Shown: positions 1-7,483 of the stretch, piece after piece | Layout of the letters: every line of letters starts with the position of its first letter | Numbering within the stretch: the first letter of the stretch is position 1 | Origin: an uncultured Gammaproteobacteria bacterium | GTDB lineage: Bacteria; Pseudomonadota; Gammaproteobacteria; Pseudomonadales; Ketobacteraceae | Length of the DNA stretch: 32,246 nucleotides | Assembly: GCA_913063495.1 (NCBI GenBank) | Contig: CAJXXT010000043.1 | Span: 1 to 32,246 of the forward strand | Direction of reading: 5' to 3' | Made by a program: the position numbers and the translations under genes | The notes under the pieces: model-generated | Database searches by the model: none | What the model was told of the DNA's origin: nothing | The model's input: only the letters and a program-made list of their open reading frames with translations

Positions 1-21
1 GATAATTAGAGTAGACCAAAT

Positions 22-1620
22 ATGAGTTCAACAGCCACTCACGATGATCACCACCACGCTCCCCCATCAGGGTTCGGGCGCTGGTTATTTAGTACCAACC
101 ACAAAGATATCGGTACCATGTACCTTATCTTCTCATTGGTTATGTTATTCCTTGGCGGCAGCATGGCAATGCTCATCCGCGCCGAGCTTTATTTCCCAGG
201 TTTACAGTTTCTTGAGCCTGATTTATTTAACAATATGGTAACAACCCACGCAATAATTATGGTGTTTGGAGTTGTTATGCCTGCTGCTGCCGGCATGGCA
301 AACTGGATGATCCCCTTACAAATTGGGGCTCCAGATATGGCACTACCAAGACTTAATAACTTAAGTTTTTGGTTGCTACCTGCCGCAGCAACACTATTAA
401 TCCTTTCGATTATTGTCCCTTTCTTTGGCGGTGGCGCGCCAGTGAATACCGGCTGGACGCTGTACCCTCCACTGTCTATCCAGGCGGGCATGGGTATGGA
501 CTTATTGATATTCACCCTGCACGTATTGGGCATTTCATCAATCCTTGCTGCGATTAATATTGTTACCACCATCCTAAATATGAGGGCCCCTGGACTTACC
601 ATGATGAAGCTTCCACTGTTTGTCTGGGCCTGGTTGTTCACAGCAATATTGCTGATTATGATCATGCCAGCCCTTGCAGGCGGTGTAACCATGCTTCTGT
701 TTGATAGGCACTTTGGCACCAGCTTCTTTGATGCCGCCGGTGGTGGTGATCCTGTTTTATTCCAGCATTTATTCTGGTTCTTTGGTCACCCTGAAGTGTA
801 TGTATTACTACTTCCTTCTATCGGTGTGCTTGGCATTATTGTACCCACCTTTGCTCGTAAGCCTCTCTTTGGATACAAGTCTTTGGTATGGGGTATGGGA
901 GTATTACTTCTTCTAGGCATGGTTGTTTGGGCGCACCATCAATACACTATCGGTATGTCGGTCGCAGCCACCAATTACTTTATGATTGGTACGATTCTTA
1001 TTTCGATTCCTGTAGGGTTAATGTTGTTTAACTTCATGTTCACTATGTGGCGTGGAGCGATGACATTTGAAACACCCATGTTATTTGCAATATCCATCAT
1101 CCTGATGTTCTCTTTTGCCGGAACCACGGGCGTTATGCTTGCGGTTGTACCTGCTGATTTGCAATACCATGACACCTACTTTGTTGTTGCTCACTTCCAT
1201 TACGCATTAATCCCTGGTGCATTATTTGGTCTCTATGCTGGTGTATTTTACTGGCTACCCAAATGGACAGGGCATATGTACAACGAAACACTGGGCAAGA
1301 TCTTTTTCTGGTGGACAACCATAGGATTTAACCTCACGTTCTTCCCTCAGCATTTCTCAGGGTTAGCAGGTATGCCTAGACGAATTGTTGATTACAGCGT
1401 GCAATTTGTAGAATTCAACCAAATATCCAGTATTGGAGCCTTCATCTTCGGGCTATCGCACTTGTTATTTGTATATATCATTATTCAAACCGTTCGCGGT
1501 GGCCCTAAAGCCGGTGATATGCCGTGGGAAGGAGCGCAAATAGGCACTCCAGGATTAGAGTGGACACTTCCGTCACCTCCTCCGTTCCACAGCTTTGAAA
1601 CACCTCCAACCGTAAAATAA
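22..1620 (+). CDS. ctaD: Cytochrome c oxidase subunit I (aa3 type)
   Basis: Catalytic subunit of a heme-copper terminal oxidase in the inner membrane, reducing O2 and pumping protons. The 532-residue length is normal for the family. Metal ligands are visible: low-spin heme His76 (TTHAIIMVFG), CuB His256 in GHPEVY with the cross-link Tyr260, CuB His305-His306 (WAHHQYT), and His391/His393 (VAHFHY). The D-channel entry Asp105 (APDMALPRLNN) is kept, and so is the GMPRR heme propionate motif. Odd: the K-channel stretch normally read as PTG[IV]K[IV]F is PVGLMLF here, so Thr is Val331 and Lys is Met334. It is first in the window of a cox operon; subunit II presumably lies just upstream. An AGAGTAG-like ribosome site precedes the ATG. 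Identity is certain; the functional effect of the K-channel change is open. Confidence 0.98.
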   Translation: MSSTATHDDHHHAPPSGFGRWLFSTNHKDIGTMYLIFSLVMLFLGGSMAMLIRAELYFPGLQFLEPDLFNNMVTTHAIIMVFGVVMPAAAGMANWMIPLQIGAPDMALPRLNNLSFWLLPAAATLLILSIIVPFFGGGAPVNTGWTLYPPLSIQAGMGMDLLIFTLHVLGISSILAAINIVTTILNMRAPGLTMMKLPLFVWAWLFTAILLIMIMPALAGGVTMLLFDRHFGTSFFDAAGGGDPVLFQHLFWFFGHPEVYVLLLPSIGVLGIIVPTFARKPLFGYKSLVWGMGVLLLLGMVVWAHHQYTIGMSVAATNYFMIGTILISIPVGLMLFNFMFTMWRGAMTFETPMLFAISIILMFSFAGTTGVMLAVVPADLQYHDTYFVVAHFHYALIPGALFGLYAGVFYWLPKWTGHMYNETLGKIFFWWTTIGFNLTFFPQHFSGLAGMPRRIVDYSVQFVEFNQISSIGAFIFGLSHLLFVYIIIQTVRGGPKAGDMPWEGAQIGTPGLEWTLPSPPPFHSFETPPTVK

Positions 1621-1629
1621 ACCGATACT

Positions 1630-1688
1630 GTTCTTAATATCGATATCAGGGTGAAGCATCTCTCAACCCTGATATCGATATTAAGAAC
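1630..1688. repeat. Perfect 22-bp inverted repeat between ctaD and the next small gene
   Basis: Arms 1630-1651 and 1667-1688 are exact reverse complements around a 15-nt loop. The arm core (GATATCGATATC) is itself palindromic. There is no T-tract after the right arm, and an operon gene starts 12 nt downstream with GGAG, so a simple terminator is unlikely. A role as an mRNA processing or stability hairpin that sets subunit I levels relative to the assembly genes is inferred. Confidence 0.85.
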
Positions 1689-1700
1689 ACGGAGTACATC

Positions 1701-1829
1701 ATGAGTAACAACCAACAAGACATCGCGTTAAAAAAGGCGAATCGAAATGTCGCATTGCTTCTGGCCGGACTAGCAATAGCAAGTCTATGCTTAGCAGCAT
1801 ACGGCGTTAGCAAAACCCTAGCAGTATAA
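1701..1829 (+). CDS. Small single-span membrane protein of the cox operon (42 aa)
   Basis: ATG at 1701 preceded by GGAG (1691-1694), stop TAA at 1827. The product has a charged, Asn/Gln/Lys-rich N-terminus (MSNNQQDIALKKANRNV) and one hydrophobic segment at about residues 17-36. It lies between ctaD and ctaG, where many proteobacterial cox operons carry a similarly tiny, poorly conserved 'cytochrome oxidase small assembly protein'. By position and topology it probably helps assemble or stabilise subunit I, or supports CtaG. No catalytic residues are visible. The long hairpin directly upstream may tune its expression. Gene call fairly secure from context and ribosome site; function inferred. 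Confidence 0.75.
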   Translation: MSNNQQDIALKKANRNVALLLAGLAIASLCLAAYGVSKTLAV

Positions 1830-1857
1830 TCTTAGCTACATAACACAGGCTCGCATT

Positions 1858-2502
1858 ATGAGTGAACCCGATCAAAACACATCACAAGAACAAACGGGCA
1901 CAGGGGCAACGCGGAAAACCAAGAACAAACGCACAGTTCTGACGCTTGCACTTGTCACCGTATTGATGTTTGGTTTTGCGTTTGCAATGGTACCTCTGTA
2001 TCGACTGGTTTGCAGTGTTGCCGGCTGGAACAGCATATCCACCAATAGCACCAGAGCCTTAGCGGCTGAAGTGGCAGCGGCCAAAACAACCGAAGAAACC
2101 GCAACACGCGACATCACAGTACAGTTCGATGCAACCATTAATGGCAATGTAGCATGGGAATTTAGACCCAATGTACGATCTGTCACCGTAAAACCGGGAG
2201 AAAAAACAACGATTAGTTACTACGTGAAGAACCATTCTGACAAAACCGTAATAACGCAATCCATTCCTGGCATTACACCTTGGCAAGCCAATAAGCATTT
2301 TAAGAAAATCGAGTGTTTTTGTTTTGAAACACAAACATTACAGGCAGGCGAAGCGGTGGATATGACGCTACAATTTGTAGTAGATCCCGACTTACCAAGT
2401 GACATCAATACGATCACCCTATCTTATACAATCATGGATACCAATCGTACTGAGTCACTTAAACCAGACAAAAGTAACCTTCCAACAGTAGGTTCATTGT
2501 AA
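1858..2502 (+). CDS. ctaG: Cytochrome c oxidase assembly protein CtaG/Cox11
   Basis: Copper chaperone that delivers Cu to the CuB site of subunit I. The 214 residues fit the family. A Thr/Lys-rich cytoplasmic N-terminus is followed by one membrane span (about residues 25-46) ending in PLYRLVCS, then a periplasmic immunoglobulin-like domain. The copper-binding CFCF pair is present in KIECFCFETQTL, and the conserved VDPDLPSDINTITLSYT stretch follows. It is 28 bp after the small membrane peptide gene and 68 bp before subunit III, so it is cotranscribed with the cox operon. The start has only a weak AGG upstream, suggesting modest translation, as expected for an assembly factor. Very secure identification. 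Confidence 0.97.
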   Translation: MSEPDQNTSQEQTGTGATRKTKNKRTVLTLALVTVLMFGFAFAMVPLYRLVCSVAGWNSISTNSTRALAAEVAAAKTTEETATRDITVQFDATINGNVAWEFRPNVRSVTVKPGEKTTISYYVKNHSDKTVITQSIPGITPWQANKHFKKIECFCFETQTLQAGEAVDMTLQFVVDPDLPSDINTITLSYTIMDTNRTESLKPDKSNLPTVGSL

Positions 2503-2570
2503 GTCGACATCACAAACACAAATTGAATAAAACAAAAATCAACAGTAATTAAAACAAGGACTAGGGAAAC

Positions 2571-3446
2571 ATGACTGCAGCAGCAAGTTCTGAACATTAT
2601 TATGTACCCGAAGGTAGTAAGTGGCCCATCATTGGTGTGGTTGGCATATTCCTCACGGTATTGGGTATTGCATTTTCAGTGAATGACATCACTATTGGCT
2701 CTTATATGTCAATTGCTGGGTTATTAGTAATTGGCTATTTATTTTTTGGCTGGTTTGGCGATGTTATCGACGAGAGCATGTCAGGAAAATACAGCGCACA
2801 AGTAGACATTTCATTCCGCCAAGGCATGATTTGGTTTATTACTTCTGAGGTATTCTTCTTTATTGCAATGTTTGGCTCACTTTATTATATCCGAGCCATC
2901 TCGTTACCTTGGCTCGGCGGAGAAGGACACCTGGGTAGCTCAAACCTATTATGGGAAGGCTTTACCGCAGCATGGCCGTTACTTAACACCCCTGGCACTG
3001 AATATACTCAAGTAAAAGAAGCAATGGGAGCAGGCGGAATACCGCTGTACAACACCATCATTTTACTTTCCAGCGGCGTAACCCTTACCTGGGCTCACCA
3101 TGCTCTAAAAAAAGGTCATCAAAAGCAAGTACTCGCTGGCTTAGCAGCCACCATTACGCTTGGTTGGATATTTTTTGGTTTTCAAGCCTACGAGTACTAT
3201 CATGCATACAATGCAATGGGCCTCACGCTGAACTCCGGCATTTATGGCTCAACCTTTTATATGCTAACGGGTTTCCATGGCATGCACGTCACCATCGGAA
3301 CCATCATGTTAATGGTGATTTTCGTGCGTAGTGCAAAGGGGCATTTTAGCAGCGAAAAACACTTCGCCTTTGAAGCGGTGGCTTGGTACTGGCACTTTGT
3401 TGATGTGGTTTGGTTAGGTTTGTACTTCTTTGTTTACTGGTTGTGA
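2571..3446 (+). CDS. ctaE: Cytochrome c oxidase subunit III
   Basis: Third core subunit of aa3 oxidase, a seven-helix membrane protein that stabilises proton uptake into the D channel and prevents turnover inactivation. It has 291 residues. The family signatures FRQGMIWFITSEVFFF, FYMLTGFHGMHVTIGT and AVAWYWHFVDVVWLGLYF are all readable, with the conserved His/Glu residues in the last two helices. A ribosome site AGGG lies about 7 nt before the ATG. It closes the first cox transcription unit: a long hairpin with flanking A/T tracts follows 43 nt after the stop. Identity very secure. Confidence 0.97.
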   Translation: MTAAASSEHYYVPEGSKWPIIGVVGIFLTVLGIAFSVNDITIGSYMSIAGLLVIGYLFFGWFGDVIDESMSGKYSAQVDISFRQGMIWFITSEVFFFIAMFGSLYYIRAISLPWLGGEGHLGSSNLLWEGFTAAWPLLNTPGTEYTQVKEAMGAGGIPLYNTIILLSSGVTLTWAHHALKKGHQKQVLAGLAATITLGWIFFGFQAYEYYHAYNAMGLTLNSGIYGSTFYMLTGFHGMHVTIGTIMLMVIFVRSAKGHFSSEKHFAFEAVAWYWHFVDVVWLGLYFFVYWL

Positions 3447-3489
3447 TATTGACCGGTAATATTACAACGGTGGCACTACCGTAACAGAC

Positions 3490-3537
3490 ACACAAATAAA
3501 AAAGGGCATGTTAAAACATGCCCTTTTTTATTTGTGT
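3490..3537. terminator. Bidirectional terminator, 23-bp perfect stem
   Basis: Arms 3490-3512 and 3515-3537 are exact reverse complements with almost no loop. The core is GGGCATGTT/AACATGCCC, flanked by A6/T6, and the pairing continues outside the A/T tracts through ACACAAAT. It lies between convergent genes (subunit III and the DUF2909 gene) and can act on both strands. Confidence 0.93.
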
Positions 3538-3584
3538 CTTATTGCTCTTTTATAACCCCCTTATTACTCTATAACTTATTTAAT

Positions 3585-3791
3585 CTAGAAGCGATTTGGG
3601 GCTATCAAGCCAAAATAATAGCCGCCCACCAACAAAGCAAGCAATGATATCGACAATGATATCCTGACCGTTAGTGCAGTTAATACCCGAGTATCATTAT
3701 CACCATCTTTTCCTAAAAACACTGCACCAACGCCTAAACTAATAAGCACTAATATCAAGTTAATCACTACGATTATTTTATAAAAGCTCAT
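3585..3791 (-). CDS. DUF2909 twin-transmembrane protein
   Basis: 68 residues forming two hydrophobic helices (about 5-26 and 42-62) joined by a short charged loop (GKDGDNDTR). This is the layout of the DUF2909 'twin transmembrane' family, which commonly sits in the cytochrome oxidase cluster of gammaproteobacteria between subunit III and SURF1 and is read from the opposite strand, as here. A GAGAT ribosome-like site precedes the ATG. The molecular function is not known; a role in oxidase assembly is only suggested by location. It is divergent from SURF1 with about 75 bp between starts. Confidence 0.85.
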   Translation of the reverse strand: MSFYKIIVVINLILVLISLGVGAVFLGKDGDNDTRVLTALTVRISLSISLLALLVGGYYFGLIAPNRF

Positions 3792-3865
3792 ACAAATCTC
3801 TTTATAAATGTTATCTTACGGGCTCTTTTTTGACGTAAAAAACACCTACGCGCCACAGCCACAGA

Positions 3866-4642
3866 ATGCAGCGTAACAAAAATAGTGCCCGAGTCCAAAC
3901 CATGCCATACACATTTAAGCCCACATTCTTTTTATCTGTATTTTGCTTAATACTGTTTGGTGTTTTTTTAAGCCTTGGAGTTTGGCAGGTTAATCGTGTC
4001 GAGGAAAAAGAGTTACAACAACAGGTGATAGATCAGCGTGTTAAACAGCCTGCTACTGTACTAAACCAGACACCGACACCTGACATCCAACCCCATACAA
4101 AAGCGACAGTAAGCGGTAAATATCGCGTCGCCGAACAGTTCTTACTGGACAATATTATACAAGCAGGCAAACCAGGGTTTTATGTCATCACGCCCTTTGA
4201 GATAGCAGAAACCGATGACGTCATTTTGGTTAACAGAGGCTGGATAGCACAAAAAAGGACACGCCTTGACCTTCCCAAGATAACAACAATCCTCAGCAAC
4301 CAAACATTACAGGGTACGTTATCAACACCCCGCTCTAAGCCTGTCATATTAGGCAGTATCGATAACCCAGTTTCCGACACTCCCCCCCTATGGTATTACA
4401 TGGATTCAGAACATTTCGAAAAAACAGTAGGTTACACTGTACTACCACTAATACTCAAACTGTCACCTGCCACTAACACCACCCTGGACTCACAACTCAT
4501 CAGGCAATGGCCAAAATTTGAAGCCAAAACAGGTATGCATATTGGTTATGCTATTCAGTGGTTTGTCTTCGCATTGTTTGTTTTAATGGCCTTCTTTGGA
4601 ACTAGTTTCAAAAAGAATTCAATAGGATCAGAACATGACTGA
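3866..4642 (+). CDS. SURF1-family oxidase assembly protein
   Basis: SURF1 helps heme A insertion into subunit I. This protein has the expected two-helix hairpin: a first membrane span around residues 20-38 followed by the signature GVWQVNRVEEK, a periplasmic domain with KPGFYVITPFEI and VNRGWIAQKR, and a last span beginning GYAIQWFVFALF. The 258-residue length is normal. The start is uncertain: no clear ribosome site precedes the ATG at 3866, and the in-frame ATG at 3902 (MPYTFKPTFF) is closer to the membrane span and may be the true start. Its stop overlaps the next gene by 8 nt, so the two are translationally coupled. Confidence 0.93.
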   Translation: MQRNKNSARVQTMPYTFKPTFFLSVFCLILFGVFLSLGVWQVNRVEEKELQQQVIDQRVKQPATVLNQTPTPDIQPHTKATVSGKYRVAEQFLLDNIIQAGKPGFYVITPFEIAETDDVILVNRGWIAQKRTRLDLPKITTILSNQTLQGTLSTPRSKPVILGSIDNPVSDTPPLWYYMDSEHFEKTVGYTVLPLILKLSPATNTTLDSQLIRQWPKFEAKTGMHIGYAIQWFVFALFVLMAFFGTSFKKNSIGSEHD

Positions 4643-5297
4643 CATTTCAGCCCAACAACCTTCACAACAGGATACAAAAAAAACCAATCCCTACACTGGT
4701 TATAGAAAATTTGTAAATCCATTTTTTGGCATGATTCTCCTATTTGGCCTGCCTTATGCGATCTCCTGGTATTTTATTTACAGCGGAGACCCTGTTTCTT
4801 TTGAGAAGCCTAATAACCACGGTGAGCTTATTTCTCCGGTAATCCCATTGGGCGAATTCTCATTTGGACTAGAAAATGGCTCTGCGCTGACAGAGGCGGA
4901 TATTGCTGGCAGCTGGTCACTGATTACTGTCACTTCCGCTTGCGAAAAAACGTGCCAAGAAACACTTTTCAGCATCCGACAAAATCGAAAAGCGATGGCT
5001 GTTAATCGAAAAGTCATCAAACCTATCGTTTTATTAGAAAACCCTGAAGCCCTCAGTGGTTTGTCTGTTGATTTGAGCAAAGAATTCCCACAACTTGCCA
5101 TCGTCACACAACAAAATGAGTCGACTCAACGCATCAAACAAGCTTTTGCTAACGTCACTCCTGTTATTGAAGACAGTATTTTTATGGTAGACCCCTATGG
5201 CAACCTAATGATGGTTTACCCTGCGGGTAGCGATCAGAAAAAAGGCGTCTTAAAAGACATGCAACGGTTACTCAAAGTTAACAAGCCCGATATTTAA
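4635..5297 (+). CDS. Membrane-anchored SCO-like CxxxC protein, probable oxidase assembly factor
   Basis: 220 residues: a polar N-terminus, one membrane span at about 28-49, then a periplasmic thioredoxin-like domain. Cys103 and Cys107 form a CxxxC (ACEKTCQETL) in the place where SCO copper chaperones have CPDxCP. The later FMVDPYGNLMMVYP strand matches the SCO/thioredoxin C-terminal half. The copper-ligand His that normally precedes that strand in SCO is absent (IEDSIFMVDP). It lies between SURF1 and ctaA, overlapping SURF1 by 8 nt. Many gammaproteobacteria have a hypothetical protein at this position. It could be a thiol reductase for the CuA cysteines rather than a copper carrier; that is inference. 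No canonical SCO gene follows ctaB here. Confidence 0.75.
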   Translation: MTDISAQQPSQQDTKKTNPYTGYRKFVNPFFGMILLFGLPYAISWYFIYSGDPVSFEKPNNHGELISPVIPLGEFSFGLENGSALTEADIAGSWSLITVTSACEKTCQETLFSIRQNRKAMAVNRKVIKPIVLLENPEALSGLSVDLSKEFPQLAIVTQQNESTQRIKQAFANVTPVIEDSIFMVDPYGNLMMVYPAGSDQKKGVLKDMQRLLKVNKPDI

Positions 5298-5321
5298 CGG
5301 CTAGATAGATTAAAAATAATT

Positions 5322-6386
5322 ATGGATAAAGCGTTCTTAAGAATTTCATTTGTTGCTACATTGCTTGCACTCTTTGTTATTGTGCTAGGTGCCTATGTCC
5401 GACTGTCCGATGCGGGGCTCGGCTGCCCCGACTGGCCAGGCTGCTATGGCAAGTTACTTGCACCAACGGCAGCAACCGACGTTGCTGCCGCCAACCAAGC
5501 ATTCCCTGAACAGCCTGTTGAATCTCCAAAAGCCTGGAAAGAGATGATCCATCGGTACTTTGCCAGCGCATTAGGGTTATTCATTATTGCTCTCGCGGGC
5601 ATTGCCTGGAAACAACGAAAAACGCTTGGCCAGCAAGTTAAGCTCCCTTTATTTCTTGTGATATTGGTGGGCTTTCAGGGCGCTTTAGGTATGTGGACGG
5701 TGACACTCCTGCTTAAACCTGCCATTGTAACGCTGCACCTATTGGGGGGAATGCTAACACTGGCGCTCTTATGGTGGTCAATGCTGACTCATTGGCAAAA
5801 CAAAACCCACCGAGACAAAGGAGATACCCGCTTAACGGTGTCCCCCACGCTAAGACGTTGGGCGTTACTGGCTTTGGTCGTGGTATATTGTCAGATTGCT
5901 TTAGGTGGTTGGACGAGTACTAACTATGTTGCCTTGCATTGCTGGGATTTGCCAACGTGCCAGGGGCAGTGGTTGCCGCCGACTGATTTTAAAGAAGGTT
6001 TTACGTTGTGGCGTGAAATTGGCGTTAATTATGAAGGTGGTGTACTTTCTAGAGAGGCTGGCACTGCGGTACATTTGACGCATCGAATTGGCGCAGCCAT
6101 TACGTTTTTGGTTGTTGGTGGGTTGTCATTGGCTTTATTCTTTTCGGGGTCAGTGGCGGGAAGGCGTTTTGGGGCACTGATTGCTTTTGCACTTTGTGTT
6201 CAGGTTGCTTTGGGGTTGTTGAATATTATTTTAGTGTTGCCGATTGCGGTTGCGGTTGCTCACAATGGGGGGGCGGCAGTTTTGCTACTTTCATTAGTGA
6301 CAGTTAATCGGAGAATTCGGCCGATAACACAGGATAAGCCAATAGCCGTAAACGATAATTATTCATCAGATGCACAATTTAATTAA
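5322..6386 (+). CDS. ctaA: Heme A synthase CtaA/COX15
   Basis: Oxidises the C8 methyl of heme O to the formyl group of heme A in the inner membrane. 354 residues with about eight helices in two four-helix repeats. Family landmarks are visible: VRLSDAGLGCPDWPGCYGK near the N-terminus, MIHRYFASALGL, VTLHLLGGMLTLAL, then in the second half VHLTHRIGAAITF and VAVAHNGGAAVLLL, which supply the heme-ligand His residues of each half. It follows the SCO-like gene by 24 nt and precedes ctaB by 55 nt. Odd: base composition flips inside the gene. The first half is C-rich on the coding strand, while from roughly 5880 onward it becomes G/T-rich, continuing through ctaB. Confidence 0.96.
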   Translation: MDKAFLRISFVATLLALFVIVLGAYVRLSDAGLGCPDWPGCYGKLLAPTAATDVAAANQAFPEQPVESPKAWKEMIHRYFASALGLFIIALAGIAWKQRKTLGQQVKLPLFLVILVGFQGALGMWTVTLLLKPAIVTLHLLGGMLTLALLWWSMLTHWQNKTHRDKGDTRLTVSPTLRRWALLALVVVYCQIALGGWTSTNYVALHCWDLPTCQGQWLPPTDFKEGFTLWREIGVNYEGGVLSREAGTAVHLTHRIGAAITFLVVGGLSLALFFSGSVAGRRFGALIAFALCVQVALGLLNIILVLPIAVAVAHNGGAAVLLLSLVTVNRRIRPITQDKPIAVNDNYSSDAQFN

Positions 6387-6441
6387 ACCGTATCAAGCAC
6401 AACTATTATAAAATCGACTCAACGGAAGATAGAGAGAGACA

Positions 6442-7353
6442 ATGAACGATTCAACACTCACAGAAAATGCCAGTTTGTCCTGGCGCCAGTATTTGGAACT
6501 CTGCAAGCCTAAAGTGGTTTTGTTGATTGTTTTCACCGCTATTGTTGGTATGTTGCTTTCTACCCCTGGCATGATTCCTTTCGATATATTGTTTTTTGGC
6601 TCACTCGGTATTGGTCTTGCTGCTGCATCTGGTGCAGCGGTTAACCATTGGGTGGATCAGAAAATTGATGCTGCAATGGAGCGAACCAAGGGGCGCCCTC
6701 TTCCGACGGGTGGGTTGTCCTCTCGCTCAGCTATTACTTTTGCACTTTCGTTGACCGCAATTTCAATGGTAATTTTGCTTGCCACTACGAATGTGCTTAC
6801 GGCTATTCTTACCTTTATCTGTGTTATTGGTTATGCCGTTATTTATACGATGTTTCTCAAGCGCTCTACACCTCATAATATTGTTTGGGGTGGTGCTGCG
6901 GGCGCTGCGCCTCCTATTTTAGGTTGGGCGGCCGTTACCGGTGAAGTGAATACTGAGGCGTTGTTGTTATTCCTTATTATCTTTATTTGGACACCGCCTC
7001 ATTTTTGGGCGCTTGCGATACACCGTAGAGATGATTATGCCAAGGTTGATGTTCCGATGCTTCCTGTTACCCACGGTATTCCTTTTACCAAAATACAGGT
7101 ATTGCTTTATACATTTATGCTGTTGGCAGTCACGCTGATTCCTTTTGCCATCAACATGTCTGGGCTTATTTATTTAGCAGGGGCTGTGGCGCTGGGAGTC
7201 GGGTTTATTTATCACGCGTTTAAGCTGTACCGTAGTGAAGGGGATGAGCATGCGATGAAAACTTTTGCCTATTCCATCTTTTATCTCACTGCGTTGTTTG
7301 GTTTTTTGTTAGTAGATCATTACATACGTATTGGTTTTAGAGCGATAGCGTAA
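6442..7353 (+). CDS. ctaB: Protoheme IX farnesyltransferase (heme O synthase)
   Basis: Transfers a farnesyl group to heme B to make heme O, the substrate of CtaA. 303 residues with eight to nine membrane helices. The UbiA-superfamily Mg-prenyl-diphosphate motif is clear: NHWVDQKIDAAMERTKGRPL, and the second conserved loop is HFWALAIHRRDDYAKVDVPM. An AGAGAGAG purine run precedes the ATG. It is the last gene of the ctaA-ctaB unit and is followed by a strong hairpin. Coding-strand composition is G/T-rich, unlike the rest of the cox cluster. Identification very secure; the alternative name cyoE applies where it sits with bo3 oxidase, which is not the case here. Confidence 0.97.
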   Translation: MNDSTLTENASLSWRQYLELCKPKVVLLIVFTAIVGMLLSTPGMIPFDILFFGSLGIGLAAASGAAVNHWVDQKIDAAMERTKGRPLPTGGLSSRSAITFALSLTAISMVILLATTNVLTAILTFICVIGYAVIYTMFLKRSTPHNIVWGGAAGAAPPILGWAAVTGEVNTEALLLFLIIFIWTPPHFWALAIHRRDDYAKVDVPMLPVTHGIPFTKIQVLLYTFMLLAVTLIPFAINMSGLIYLAGAVALGVGFIYHAFKLYRSEGDEHAMKTFAYSIFYLTALFGFLLVDHYIRIGFRAIA

Positions 7354-7377
7354 ACCTCAGGCTCTTAAAAAGACGAT

Positions 7378-7439
7378 AAAATATGGAAACAAAAAAAGCC
7401 GCTCGATAAATCGAGCGGCTTTTTTTGTTTCCATATTTT
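7378..7439. terminator. Bidirectional terminator, 29-bp perfect stem
   Basis: Arms 7378-7406 and 7411-7439 are exact reverse complements with a TAAA loop. The GC core GCCGCTCGA is flanked by A7/T7, and pairing continues for 12 more bp outside the tract (AAAATATGGAAAC). It separates the convergent ctaB and the heme-copper-oxidase-like gene and can work in both directions. Confidence 0.95.
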
Positions 7440-7483
7440 TTAACAACCCCACGCTTAAATCTAGGAAGTTGATTGTTCTAGTT

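Noticed and set aside
189..719. 176-residue open frame on the minus strand opposite ctaD
   Set aside because: It lies wholly inside a certain gene, has no recognisable motif, and its composition is that expected from the antisense of a membrane protein gene.
1630..1688. Intrinsic terminator after ctaD
   Set aside because: No T-tract follows on the plus strand, and operon genes continue directly downstream.
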